Shown: positions 22,783 to 31,457, numbered from the stretch's first letter. The stretch is DNA of 40,771 nucleotides from Candidatus Woesearchaeota archaeon (GCA_016935095.1 JAFGRO010000081.1:1-40771); one strand, 5' to 3'. Notes: generated by a model from the letters alone, not told the origin. Program-made: numbers and translations.

Positions 22783-23950
22783 TTCTTTTGACAAAACAAA
22801 AATTAAAAATAAAAAAAAGGAAAATCCTGAAAAATCAGATAATAACCTGGCTCATGGAAATAAACTAATGAATTCTATTTTAGAGAATGATAAAAAAATA
22901 ATTGATGACGGGCTCTTAATAACAAATGTAATTAATTATGGAGTTAATTTTACGCCTGACATGATGTTTGAAAGCATTGTTAAGAACTATGATTTTACAA
23001 AGCAGCTTTACGGAAAAACAATAATAAGGAAACTGACTGGCTATAATGATGGATTTATTAAGAAAAATCTGCCTTTGCCTGAATTCAAAAGGGAATTAAA
23101 AGAGGTAATTGAAAAAAGATTCAGTGAATTAAAAAAAGAAAATATTATTGATGCAGAAAACCAGATAACAGAACAGGGCTACAAATTAAGTTCATTAGTT
23201 CTTTATGCAGAGGAACTTGATAATTTAATTGCAAAGGGATATGGCGAGAAAATTCTAAAAAAAGAAGCTCTATATGGAGAAAAATCAGATATAAAAGATT
23301 ATAAAACAGGTGATTTATATAAAAATATATCATTAAAAAAATCAATCTGGCTTGCTTTAAAAAGAAACCATAAATCCCTGTTAAAAGAAGATTTAAAAAT
23401 CTCTGCCAGGAAAGCCAAGGGAAAAATCAACATTATTTATGCAATTGACAGCTCAGGAAGCATGCGGGGCAAAAAAATTGAAATGGCAAAAAAAGCAGGC
23501 ATTGCCCTGATGTATAAGGCATTAGATAATCATGATAAGGTTGGCTTAATATTATTCAGGACAGATATTACAGAAAAGATTCCCCCCTTGGATAACTTTT
23601 CTTTTTTACTGGAACAGATATCAAAAACAAAGGCATTAAAAGAAACAAATTTAACAAAAGCAATCTCTGAGTCAATCAGTTTATTTCCAAAACAAAAAAT
23701 CACAAAACATCTTGTGCTGATAACAGATGCAATGCCTACTGTTGGAAAAGAGCCTGAAAAAGAAGCTCTTGAAGCAATTGCCCTTGCCCGGAATAATGGC
23801 ATAACTATCTCTCTGGTCGGAATAAACCTAAATAAAAAAGGGACTGGATTGGCAAAGAAAATCACTGAATTGGGAAAAGGAAGACTGTATGTTGTTAGAG
23901 ACATAGAGAATCTGGATGTTGTTGTGCTGGAAGATTACTATCAGGTCTAA
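22760..23950 (+). CDS. VWA-domain partner of the MoxR ATPase (ChlD-like)
   Basis: A 396-residue protein. The first 230 residues are helical and basic and are not assigned. The C-terminal von Willebrand A domain starts NIIYAIDSSGSMRGKK, giving the DxSxS part of the metal-ion-dependent adhesion site. The Thr (ETNLTKAI) and the Asp (LITDAMPT) complete it. It ends with GRLYVVRDIENLDVVVLEDYYQV. MoxR-VWA pairs act as chaperone-like activators of enzymes or membrane complexes, and the target here is unknown. There is no signal peptide, so it is cytosolic. It is translationally coupled to the ATPase gene. Confidence 0.9.
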   Translation: MKQVIFPSSFDKTKIKNKKKENPEKSDNNLAHGNKLMNSILENDKKIIDDGLLITNVINYGVNFTPDMMFESIVKNYDFTKQLYGKTIIRKLTGYNDGFIKKNLPLPEFKRELKEVIEKRFSELKKENIIDAENQITEQGYKLSSLVLYAEELDNLIAKGYGEKILKKEALYGEKSDIKDYKTGDLYKNISLKKSIWLALKRNHKSLLKEDLKISARKAKGKINIIYAIDSSGSMRGKKIEMAKKAGIALMYKALDNHDKVGLILFRTDITEKIPPLDNFSFLLEQISKTKALKETNLTKAISESISLFPKQKITKHLVLITDAMPTVGKEPEKEALEAIALARNNGITISLVGINLNKKGTGLAKKITELGKGRLYVVRDIENLDVVVLEDYYQV

Positions 23951-23967
23951 TTTTTTATTAAATAAAT

Positions 23968-24528
23968 TTAAATTTCTAACTCTGCTGCTTTTTCAAAAAT
24001 ATTAGGAGCATGTTCTTCTAAAAGTTCATAGAAGTTTATCCAAGTGTTCCTGTTCCATAATTCAAAATAAGTTCCGCATCCAACTGCGAATAGCCCTTCC
24101 GGGAAAGTTGATGCTTCTGGTTCTTGATTAAATCTTTGACAAAGATATGCTGGAAATTCCGGTAAATAAATTCTAGTATCTTCAACTTCACATTGGAAAC
24201 TGAAACCAGAAAACATTCTCCTGATTACTCTCTCTTTGGGATTTCCCGCAACACCTGCATTTGGCACTATTCTTCTTCTTTCAGTAAGTTCTTCCATAAT
24301 ATTATCTGTTCCGAAAACAGCATAAGTATATACAGTATCTCCTATTCTGTCCCTCATGATATAAAGGTTAATTGTATCTGAACCTCCTAAATAATGTAAC
24401 CATTTATCCGGAATAAGGATATACTTTCTAGTTTGATCTCCTTCTAATTCTAATTCTAATTCTAATTCATACTGCCAAGTCAATTGCTCTAATGATCTTT
24501 TTTCATCCTCTGGTGCTTTACTAGTCAT
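23968..24528 (-). CDS. MraZ-like protein with duplicated AbrB/SpoVT-type fold
   Basis: A 187-residue protein whose two halves resemble the tandem domains of bacterial MraZ. The first shows KYILIPDKWLHYLGG, then RRRIVPNAGV and RVIRRMFSGFSFQCEVE. The second shows DTRIYLPEFPAYLCQRF with LFAVGCGTYFELWNRNTWINFYELLEE, very close to the usual MraZ GRIxIPxxLR...VxVGxGxxFEIWxxxxW pattern. MraZ is a DNA-binding repressor of the bacterial division and cell-wall cluster and is rare in archaea. I start at the ATG at 24528, since a TATA-like TATTTAAAT at 24551-24559 lies about 27 nt upstream. A longer start at 24546 is possible. Confidence 0.72.
   Translation of the reverse strand: MTSKAPEDEKRSLEQLTWQYELELELELEGDQTRKYILIPDKWLHYLGGSDTINLYIMRDRIGDTVYTYAVFGTDNIMEELTERRRIVPNAGVAGNPKERVIRRMFSGFSFQCEVEDTRIYLPEFPAYLCQRFNQEPEASTFPEGLFAVGCGTYFELWNRNTWINFYELLEEHAPNIFEKAAELEI
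24442..24468. repeat. Hexamer microsatellite inside the MraZ-like gene
   Basis: TTCTAA is repeated four and a half times. On the coding strand it encodes alternating Glu-Leu (ELELELELE) near residues 19-27. Six-base units keep the frame when the copy number changes, so it could vary in length without breaking the protein. Confidence 0.8.
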
Positions 24529-24614
24529 ATTGCCCTTGACAAACATTTTATATTTAAATCTATCTTCATTTTTCCCAAAACATTTTTATTTTCAATTCTG
24601 TTTGTCCTGATTTA

Positions 24615-24932
24615 ATGACTCAAATAATCTTCATCTACATTACCTTTCCAAGCAGAGAAGAGGCAAAAAAGATTTCAAAACATTTACTGGAAAAAAGATT
24701 AATTGCATGTGTAAATATATTTCCAATTGAAAGCATGTACTGGTGGAAAAATGAAATTCAGGAAGATAATGAATTTGTGATTATTGCAAAAACATCAGAA
24801 AAGAATTTTGAAAAGGTTAAGCAGGAAGTCAAAGAAATTCACACCTATGAAACTCCATGCATTGTTTCATGGAAAATTGATAATGTTAATTCAGAATTCT
24901 TAGACTGGATTAAAAAAGAAATAAAAAAGTAA
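24615..24932 (+). CDS. cutA: CutA-like divalent ion tolerance protein
   Basis: A 105-residue trimeric PII-like protein. IIFIYITFPSREEAKKISKHLLEKRLIACVNIFPIESMYWW, the WKNEIQEDNEFVIIAKTSEK block and IHTYETPCIVSWKI are the full CutA signature, at the usual length. CutA proteins are linked to copper and other divalent metal tolerance, but the biochemical role is not settled. A TATA-like TTTTTATT at 24583-24590 is 28 nt upstream of the ATG. Confidence 0.95.
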   Translation: MTQIIFIYITFPSREEAKKISKHLLEKRLIACVNIFPIESMYWWKNEIQEDNEFVIIAKTSEKNFEKVKQEVKEIHTYETPCIVSWKIDNVNSEFLDWIKKEIKK

Positions 24933-24934
24933 AT

Positions 24935-25294
24935 CTACTTTTTCTTCTTTTTAGAGGATTTTTTTTTAACTGTTTTTTTCTTGGCTGGCTTTTTTTTCGC
25001 TGCCTTTTCCTTAACAGGTTTTTTTTTTACAGCCTTTTTCTTAGCTTTCTTTTTAACCAGTTTCTTTTTTAATTTTGTAGCATGAGTCTTAAGTTTAATC
25101 TCCATCTGTTTTTCAAGTTCTTTTGCTTCATTAAATAATTCTTTTACCAGTTTTTCTCCTTCTTTGGCAGTAATCTTCCCTTTTTTCACAATCTCCTTGA
25201 CTGCTTTCTTTATCTTTTTTCTATGTGCAATTGTCAGTCCTGCTGCAGTGACTCCGGCTCCCAGAAGAAAAAATTTTTTTAACTTATTTTTCAT
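24935..25294 (-). CDS. Lysine-rich protein with N-terminal hydrophobic segment and histone-H1-like tail
   Basis: A 119-residue protein. Residues 1-25 carry a basic start and a hydrophobic stretch (FFLLGAGVTAAGLTIA). Residues 26-75 form a charged amphipathic helix (KELFNEAKELEKQMEIKL) similar to phasin-like small helical proteins. The last 40 residues are almost only Lys, Ala, Pro and Val in KKKPVK/KKKPAK repeats, as in histone H1 and bacterial H1-like proteins, and would bind nucleic acid or acidic membrane lipids. A Shine-Dalgarno GAGGTG precedes the ATG. It converges on cutA with a 2-bp gap. The function is unknown. Confidence 0.7.
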   Translation of the reverse strand: MKNKLKKFFLLGAGVTAAGLTIAHRKKIKKAVKEIVKKGKITAKEGEKLVKELFNEAKELEKQMEIKLKTHATKLKKKLVKKKAKKKAVKKKPVKEKAAKKKPAKKKTVKKKSSKKKKK

Positions 25295-25328
25295 TTATAC
25301 ACCTCATTTTCAATGGGGTACCAAAAAT

Positions 25329-25344
25329 CTAAAAAATTTTTTAG
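25329..25344. repeat. 16-bp palindrome in the 25295-25557 intergenic region
   Basis: CTAAAAAATTTTTTAG is perfectly self-complementary and lies about 35-50 bp upstream of the lysine-rich gene, near where its promoter should be. The rest of this 263-bp gap is A/T-rich with no gene-like pattern that I can see, apart from the promoter of the nucleotidyltransferase module at its right end. Confidence 0.5.
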
Positions 25345-25527
25345 GATTTCAGTACATCATTTTATAAAAATTATTTATTTACAATTAAATCTTGGATTTA
25401 ATCTATATAAATTTTACTTTTTTTCTTTTAAAATCTCGTTTTGCATATGTCTAAGACCAGTAGTCTAACTAGTTTTTCAATTGATAAAGACAAATAGTTT
25501 TTTAAATTTCTTTTAAAAATAGAAACA

Positions 25528-25560
25528 TTTATATATAACATAACCTTAATTAAGGTTATG
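25528..25560 (+). promoter_or_regulatory. TATA box and perfect 22-bp palindromic operator of the AbiE-like module
   Basis: TTTATATATAA (25528-25538) is centred 25 nt from the ATG at 25558. Immediately after it, 25539-25560 is a perfect palindrome with half-site CATAACCTTAA. The palindrome fills the space between the TATA box and the start codon, so a dimer bound there would block transcription. This is a typical layout for autoregulation by an antitoxin. Confidence 0.7.
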
Positions 25561-26238
25561 ATTAATTTAAATAAAGTGGATATGGCAATAGGGAAAATAC
25601 TTGGGAAAGTAGAGGTTAATACAATAATTAAACGAATAAAAGGCAAACCCTTAAAACAAACAGAACGTAATTATTTGTCAAGATCAATAAGGCCAAAATT
25701 ATTAGCTGCAAGAATCTTAACCCAGGAAAAACTCTTAGAAAAGATTAATAGGCCAGATAAATCATTAGAAAAAAAAATAATTTATAACTTAAATAAATAT
25801 GGATATACTTTAATTACAATTATGAAATTAAAAAAACAAAAAATAATTAAAATAGAGGACTTAATAGGCATTATTATAACTAAACAACCTAAACCAAGGT
25901 ACATAGAGGCTATTCCTGTTATCTTATTAAAAAATAAAATTGATTTGTTTAAATTAGCAGAAGTTGCATTTAAATATAATATAAAAAATCAGATTGGTTA
26001 TCTTGTTGAAACAGCGATTATTATTGCCAAAAAACTGAAGATAAAGCATGATTTAAATAAAATTTTAGAATATCTGCAAAACAACAAAGAAAAACATAAA
26101 GAGTTTCTTGGAGAAGAAAAAGATGATTTATATAAAAACTTCTTAATAAAAACAACACCTCCAAGAATGAAAAAATGGAACTTATTAGGAAGATATTTTG
26201 ATAATGATTTTATAAAAAACACTGAAGCATATCTATGA
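25558..26238 (+). CDS. Putative antitoxin/regulator partner of nucleotidyltransferase (AbiEi-like role)
   Basis: A 226-residue basic, Ile/Lys-rich cytosolic protein that I do not recognise by family. The N-terminal 50 residues (KGKPLKQTERNYLSRSIRPKLLAA) could form a helix-turn-helix. The middle has PRYIEAIPVILLKNKIDLFKLAEVAFKYNIKNQIGYLVETA, whose IGYLVE ending recalls the RLGYLLE region of AbiEi-type antitoxins. The C-terminus (PRMKKWNLLGRYFDNDF) is conserved-looking. It overlaps the downstream nucleotidyltransferase by 4 bp and is preceded by a perfect palindrome. The antitoxin role is inferred from this layout. Confidence 0.65.
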   Translation: MINLNKVDMAIGKILGKVEVNTIIKRIKGKPLKQTERNYLSRSIRPKLLAARILTQEKLLEKINRPDKSLEKKIIYNLNKYGYTLITIMKLKKQKIIKIEDLIGIIITKQPKPRYIEAIPVILLKNKIDLFKLAEVAFKYNIKNQIGYLVETAIIIAKKLKIKHDLNKILEYLQNNKEKHKEFLGEEKDDLYKNFLIKTTPPRMKKWNLLGRYFDNDFIKNTEAYL

Positions 26239-26744
26239 TAACAAAAAATAATTTAATTGAATGGCTAAAAAAAATTGACAAAAAAGTAAATAAAAAAATA
26301 ACCCTAATAGCAGTTGGAGGCACAGCAATGACTCTGTTAGGATTAAAATCATCTACACGAGATGTTGATTTTTGCATTGAATCAAAAGATGCAAATATAT
26401 TTAAAAAACACATAAAATCCGACTTATTCAAAGTAGACTTGTTTTATGAAGGATTTATTTTTTCAGAACAATTACCTGAAGATTATATAAATAAATCAAA
26501 TCAACTTAAGATTGGTTTAAAAAACATTGATTTAAGAACTCTGTCCTTGATTGATATCATAATAACCAAAGCAGCAAGATATAATGAACGCGATGAGGAG
26601 GATATTGCAGCAATAGCTAAGTTGAAAAAAATAAATAAGAATGAATTACTCAAAAGATTCAACCAAATTATAGATACCTATGCAGGAAGAAAACAGGATT
26701 TTGAATATCAGTTTGCATTAATAGTGAGAAGGCATTTTAGCTGA
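26235..26744 (+). CDS. Nucleotidyltransferase, DUF6036/AbiEii-like (putative toxin)
   Basis: A 169-residue protein of the polymerase-beta nucleotidyltransferase fold. GGTAMTLLGLKSSTRDVDFCIE carries the GG motif and a D-x-D pair. IDLRTLSLIDIIITKAARYNERDEEDIAAI is the second conserved region of AbiEii/DUF6036-type proteins, with the K-x-x-R/D-E-x-D pattern. AbiEii and related MenT toxins transfer nucleotides to tRNA or protein and stop growth. The ATG overlaps the upstream gene by 4 bp. Codons are even more A-rich than in the neighbours, which hints at horizontal origin. Confidence 0.82.
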   Translation: MITKNNLIEWLKKIDKKVNKKITLIAVGGTAMTLLGLKSSTRDVDFCIESKDANIFKKHIKSDLFKVDLFYEGFIFSEQLPEDYINKSNQLKIGLKNIDLRTLSLIDIIITKAARYNERDEEDIAAIAKLKKINKNELLKRFNQIIDTYAGRKQDFEYQFALIVRRHFS

Positions 26745-26755
26745 AAGCAGATTAT

Positions 26756-28498
26756 TTACTCAACTTCATCCTTAAGCAGAATCTCAATCATCTTTGAGAA
26801 AGCAGGTCTTGTTATTAAGACACCATTGGTTACGCCGATCATTGTTGTTATTGCAAATCCCCTTAACAAGCCTGCGCCTGCAAATAATAAAGGAAGCATT
26901 GATGCCATTGTTGCAGCATAAGCCGCAACCACTATGAAGAATGCCTTTTTTAATTTTTGTTTCCAGTTAAGATAAGATTCTTTTTCTTTTTTAAGTGTTT
27001 CATCTGTAATGACAATCTGGTCATCAACACCCGTGCCGATAGCAACAATGATTCCTGCAATCCCTGCTATATCAAGATTCTGACCAAGTAACGCAGCAAC
27101 CCCTAGAATCAATAAAATCTCAGATGTAATTACAATAATAATAGGAACAGCTATCTTAATCTTCCTGTATCTTATATAAACAATCAATGTAACACTTGCC
27201 ATTGACAATAGCCCTATCAATAGTGCATTGCTTAGAAACTCTTTTCCGAGTGAGGGAGAGATTGTGTCAGTCTTTATTATATCCAGTTTAACAGGCAGGC
27301 TTCCTGTAATGAGCACTGTCTGCAGTTTTTTCATGTTCTTGAGTGCATCATTCCTAGCTTCCTGCATATTAATGCCGGTGCCTGATCCGGATATTGCAAT
27401 ATCTGTTGAAGCCTGTCCTTTTAGGTCTGCAGAAATCTTTAAAGTATCCATGTGAATATCATCAAGATAAAGATTCAGGTCCTGGGATAAATATTCCTCG
27501 CCGGAAGGGTCATATACTACTTCTAAGTTTTGGGTTACATCAGCTTGTCTTTGTGCAGCTTCACTGGATAGGCTTATTGTAAACCTGAACCTGCATGAAT
27601 AACCTCCCTGGATTGATCTGCATCCTGCACTTGGATCAATGCCTGCGCATTGTGCACTCCTGCAGACATAAGTTATGTCATTCCCTCCTAAAAATACACT
27701 TTTATTGCCAATCTTGGCTTCAAACTTGCCTTGTTTGGCTAATAGCTCACGAACCTCTTCTTCAGTAGCTCCTGCTATCTCAACGATAATAAACTGGTTT
27801 CCGGATAAGTCACCTGCACTCCTGATAACAACATCGCTTAATCCGTAGATATTTAACCTTTGGCTCATGCTCTCAACAAGGGCTTCAATATCCTGGGAAG
27901 AGGTCTTTTCCTCTGGCTGGAGCACAACTCTTGTACCGCCTTGCAAATCCAGTCCAAGCTTAATATTTGTTGTAGGAGCAGTATATACCCTTATGCCGAT
28001 GTCCTGAATTCCTTCAGCAATATCTTCTGTTTTTTTCTGGGTAATATACTTTGTTTTATTAATGGTTTTATTCAATGATTCATCAAAATCCTCTTCAATG
28101 ACTTTTATTCTCTCTGTTTCATTTAACTCGATTGTCCTGATTTCCGGTTTTGTCTGCAGGATGTATGATTTTTTTTCAGAAAAAAAGAAATTTTTCCTTA
28201 TTTTTGTTTCAATATATATTGTCTGGTTTACTTCAAGAGTATCTATAAAATCATAATAATCCTTCTCATTGTCTATTTTTACATCATTTATTAATACAAT
28301 TGTTTCCCTGTTCATTGGCGGTGTTTTTGGAGAGGAGCTTACCATTCCGGCCAGATGGGCAGAACTGTTTGTTATTATGTTTCTTATTGTAGCCCCCTTA
28401 TTCCAAGGGTTAGGGTTAATGGCCATTAACATTAATATAAAAAAAACTAGATAAATTATAATTCTCCAGTTTGAGAATATCTGTTTTAGCTTATTCAT
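26756..28498 (-). CDS. secD: Protein-export membrane protein SecD
   Basis: A 580-residue subunit that uses the proton gradient to help release proteins exported by SecYE. It has one N-terminal helix, then a large external P1 region with the signature LGLDLQGGTRVVLQPEE, VESMSQRLNIYGLSDVVIRSAG and a Cys-bearing segment (CRSAQCAGIDPSAGC). Five C-terminal helices follow, with GLLSMASVTLIVYIRYR and the proton-path motif GTGVDDQIVITDE. It overlaps the end of secF by 8 bp. A strong demand for secretion fits the many exported proteins in this window. Confidence 0.95.
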   Translation of the reverse strand: MNKLKQIFSNWRIIIYLVFFILMLMAINPNPWNKGATIRNIITNSSAHLAGMVSSSPKTPPMNRETIVLINDVKIDNEKDYYDFIDTLEVNQTIYIETKIRKNFFFSEKKSYILQTKPEIRTIELNETERIKVIEEDFDESLNKTINKTKYITQKKTEDIAEGIQDIGIRVYTAPTTNIKLGLDLQGGTRVVLQPEEKTSSQDIEALVESMSQRLNIYGLSDVVIRSAGDLSGNQFIIVEIAGATEEEVRELLAKQGKFEAKIGNKSVFLGGNDITYVCRSAQCAGIDPSAGCRSIQGGYSCRFRFTISLSSEAAQRQADVTQNLEVVYDPSGEEYLSQDLNLYLDDIHMDTLKISADLKGQASTDIAISGSGTGINMQEARNDALKNMKKLQTVLITGSLPVKLDIIKTDTISPSLGKEFLSNALLIGLLSMASVTLIVYIRYRKIKIAVPIIIVITSEILLILGVAALLGQNLDIAGIAGIIVAIGTGVDDQIVITDETLKKEKESYLNWKQKLKKAFFIVVAAYAATMASMLPLLFAGAGLLRGFAITTMIGVTNGVLITRPAFSKMIEILLKDEVE

Positions 28499-29468
28499 TT
28501 TTCTTTAAGTAGTATTTTAATATGGCAACATTGCCAACCCAGCATGCTATAAAATTTATTATTAAGCCGATAACCAGGATCAGCATGATTTGTTTTAATA
28601 CAACATTGTTAGTTAATAAAAATGAAATTAAAGTTGCAGCAATACCGGCTGCGCTCATTGTAAGCCCTGTTTTCATTGCTTCGTGCAGTCCTGTTGTTAA
28701 ATTTACATTTTTCTCTTTAATGAGTTTTGTTGAGATTAAGATTGAGGAATCAATACAATATCCGATGAGCATTAAAAAAGAGGCAATTCCACCTGAAGTC
28801 AGCTTAACCTGCATTGCAGTAATAATCCCTAATGTAATGAAAATATCCAAAAACGCAGATAACAAAGCTGCAAATGTAGCAAAAAGATTCCTGAAATAAT
28901 AAATAAAAACAAGGCCCATGCATAGAAACGCGAAAAACAAAGCAATAAACATCTCCCTGAAAAAGCTTTTGCCGAGTGAGCTTCCCATTGTTTCAACTGA
29001 AATATTATCTTTTGGAATCTGATCAATCTTTGTTTCCATAAATTCAATAATCATGGGTTCATCCTCAGGATTTGAATCCTCAATAATTATTCCCTGGGCT
29101 TCGCCTGAAATCTGCAATGACCTTACATTAATTGAGCTTTTCCTAAATATAGCTGAGAGCTCGTTTTGTATCTGCTCTGTGTTTAATGGCTTGTCTGTAT
29201 TGATTGTGATGGAGATGCCTCCGCTTAGAGAAACATCTCTCTGGATTAAGTCTCCAGTCATAACAAAATTAAATATTAAGCTTCCAAAAGAAAAAACAGT
29301 CAACAATATTAAAATAATCAGGAATCTGTTGAAATTAGTGTCATAGAACTTTGTAATATTAGAATAAAAATCCTTTTTTTTAGGCTTTTCTTCAGAAATA
29401 ATCTCTTTAGATTTCTTTTTTTCTTTTTTAGTTTTTTTAAATTTCCTTTTCCTATTTTTCTTTGACAT
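28491..29468 (-). CDS. secF: Protein-export membrane protein SecF
   Basis: The partner of SecD. After a 35-residue Lys-rich cytosolic extension, it has one membrane helix (FLIILILLTVFSFGSL) and a short P1 domain (DVSLSGGISITINTD). Five further helices follow, with VFIYYFRN, GYCIDSSILISTKLI and the conserved AMKTGLTMSAAGIAATLISF. The 325-residue length is slightly long for an archaeal SecF because of the N-terminal tail. It precedes secD, an order common in archaea. A TATA-like stretch lies about 30 nt upstream, in the 52-bp gap to the Tat lipoprotein genes. Confidence 0.95.
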   Translation of the reverse strand: MSKKNRKRKFKKTKKEKKKSKEIISEEKPKKKDFYSNITKFYDTNFNRFLIILILLTVFSFGSLIFNFVMTGDLIQRDVSLSGGISITINTDKPLNTEQIQNELSAIFRKSSINVRSLQISGEAQGIIIEDSNPEDEPMIIEFMETKIDQIPKDNISVETMGSSLGKSFFREMFIALFFAFLCMGLVFIYYFRNLFATFAALLSAFLDIFITLGIITAMQVKLTSGGIASFLMLIGYCIDSSILISTKLIKEKNVNLTTGLHEAMKTGLTMSAAGIAATLISFLLTNNVVLKQIMLILVIGLIINFIACWVGNVAILKYYLKKNE

Positions 29469-29520
29469 ATGCCTCTTTGAAAAAGCATGGAATTAATAAA
29501 GTTTTCTGAGGAGGATTATT

Positions 29521-31443
29521 TTATTGAAGAAAAATTGGAGAAGTTTGAAGTACATTAACAAGGTCATAAAGAAATATATTAACACCATCTAAAAAGTAGG
29601 AATAAACTTTACTCATAGATGAATAAGTTCCTTCAGCAGATGGAATAATAAATTTTTTCCAAGTAGTATTAATATTTTTAGGTGTGTCATACCACATTGC
29701 TTCCATTACACTTATGCCTGACTTCCAGTTAATACCGTTTTTCATAAGGTTTGCTTCTAAATTTGGACCCATCATTTTAATTTTTGCTTTGCCAGGATCT
29801 ATTCCAGGGATATGAGAAAACCAAAGCCATGCAAATAAAAGAGGGTGATTATTTCCAAATTCCGCTTCATAACTTTCTTCATTTACAGTATAGATGACAT
29901 TTAGTCTTTTCTTTCCATATTTATCATAATTCCATTCAGGGATATAAAGAGCAGAGCCATCTGCCATATTAATTACAGCATATCTTTTTTCAGTAGCTAT
30001 TGCTCTAAAGTAACTTGACTGTTTTAAAAGAGGGATTTGTTGAGCAGGAGGCAGATCACGATAATAATGTTCTAAGTCCTCAAAAGTAGGATTATAAGGA
30101 TCATCAGGCATATGGTCTTTATATACAGGTACAGAGCAACCAGACGGCACGACCATCATTTCAAATGGGCTTGTTTGTTTTATTTCTCCTGAGAGAGTTG
30201 ATGAGGTAATGATATTTGTAATGAAGTCCTGATGGTAAAGTATATAATTAAGATACTCGCTGAAAGTAACTTCAGCAGGTCCAAAACGAAGCTGTCCATT
30301 AACCTCTCTAGATTGAGCCATGAATTCCTTTACAGCAAGATCAATCAAAGCAGTCATTGAAGCTGCTTCTAATGTATATTCTTGATCTCTTAAAATCACT
30401 CCCAAGAAAGGATCTGCAAGAATTTCATTGCTTCTTTCTTCATCAACAGAAATTAAATCAAAAAGCCCTCTAAGATAGTTCTCAATAGAAATTCTACTTT
30501 TATCATCGTATTTAGAAGCAGCAGACACATAATCTAATTCAAATTCCTTAATTAGCTCAGATGAAATTTTCTCAGCAAATGGGCTTAACATGGCTTGCAT
30601 ATATTGAGAATTAACCCAAACCTCATAGGTTTCTTCAGCAAATCTTCTTTGTTCTTCCTTAAAATCTTGATTTAGGGAGTCAAAAGGATTATTTGCAACT
30701 AAACTGCTTATACCATCATTTTTAAAAGCAGATTCAAGAGTATTTTGCCAAGTTTCTGAACCATATAAACCCATCATAACAGTTGCAGACCAGGTTTCTG
30801 CGTTATAAAAGCTTTCAAGAGCCCATGATTTATGGTAATCCTCATCTCCTAGAGATTCAATTACACCTTGCTTAAACCATAATTTACCTAAGATACTTAG
30901 GCAATTAACCACATAAGGAGAAAGACTGTCAGATTTTAAATTATATCTTTGACTTAAATCAATACTTATATTAGGTAGACTCGGCGGCAGATCATCATTC
31001 TTAAAATTCAAATTTGTGTGCTCTTGAGTGTTCACTTTAGTATTTGGATTATTAGATGAGACAACTTTAACAATATATTCAGACCACAGGCATAGCAAAG
31101 AGAAATTAATCAAGTCAACATTATCTCTGAAATAAACAGGCAAATCATCTTCCTGAATCTCGCTTGAGCTTAACTCATCCAAATACCTTTGGTATAAATC
31201 AACAGTATATTCAATTTTAGTAATCAATTCCTCAATAGAAGAGTTATAAGCTTCATCAGGAGTATAAGATTTAAATCCATGGACAATTTCATCTAAAGAA
31301 TAAGTAGTAGAAAAATTTCCCTTTGGGCCAGGAGCAACTAACGGATCAAATGCACTTGGACAGCATCCAGCTAATGTAGCACCTGCTGCTGTTAGAGCGC
31401 TTAATCTAAGAAAATCTCTTCTTGATAATTTTTTTTTTCCCAT
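29521..31443 (-). CDS. Tat-signal lipoprotein, small member of paralogous pair A
   Basis: A 640-residue protein of no family I recognise. It begins with a textbook twin-arginine lipoprotein signal: SRRDFLRL, a hydrophobic stretch, then LAGC. The mature protein is mostly helical in pattern (residues 60-400). It has a conserved C-terminal region, starting TSPFEMMVVPSGCSVPVY and continuing to NNHPLLFAWLWFSHIPGID, that matches the 810-residue protein at 34860 (HVIIRSGKRVPVY; KHPLLFGWMSYMTLPRLN). It probably folds in the cytosol and is exported by TatA/TatC, which are not in this window. The ATG is 15 bp after the 1053-residue gene, so they are cotranscribed. Confidence 0.8.
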   Translation of the reverse strand: MGKKKLSRRDFLRLSALTAAGATLAGCCPSAFDPLVAPGPKGNFSTTYSLDEIVHGFKSYTPDEAYNSSIEELITKIEYTVDLYQRYLDELSSSEIQEDDLPVYFRDNVDLINFSLLCLWSEYIVKVVSSNNPNTKVNTQEHTNLNFKNDDLPPSLPNISIDLSQRYNLKSDSLSPYVVNCLSILGKLWFKQGVIESLGDEDYHKSWALESFYNAETWSATVMMGLYGSETWQNTLESAFKNDGISSLVANNPFDSLNQDFKEEQRRFAEETYEVWVNSQYMQAMLSPFAEKISSELIKEFELDYVSAASKYDDKSRISIENYLRGLFDLISVDEERSNEILADPFLGVILRDQEYTLEAASMTALIDLAVKEFMAQSREVNGQLRFGPAEVTFSEYLNYILYHQDFITNIITSSTLSGEIKQTSPFEMMVVPSGCSVPVYKDHMPDDPYNPTFEDLEHYYRDLPPAQQIPLLKQSSYFRAIATEKRYAVINMADGSALYIPEWNYDKYGKKRLNVIYTVNEESYEAEFGNNHPLLFAWLWFSHIPGIDPGKAKIKMMGPNLEANLMKNGINWKSGISVMEAMWYDTPKNINTTWKKFIIPSAEGTYSSMSKVYSYFLDGVNIFLYDLVNVLQTSPIFLQ

Positions 31444-31457
31444 TTTAATTTTTTCAT

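Noticed and set aside
21772-23950. True magnesium chelatase (ChlI-ChlD)
   Set aside because: No ChlH-type subunit or tetrapyrrole genes are present; MoxR-VWA pairs of this kind are widespread with other roles.
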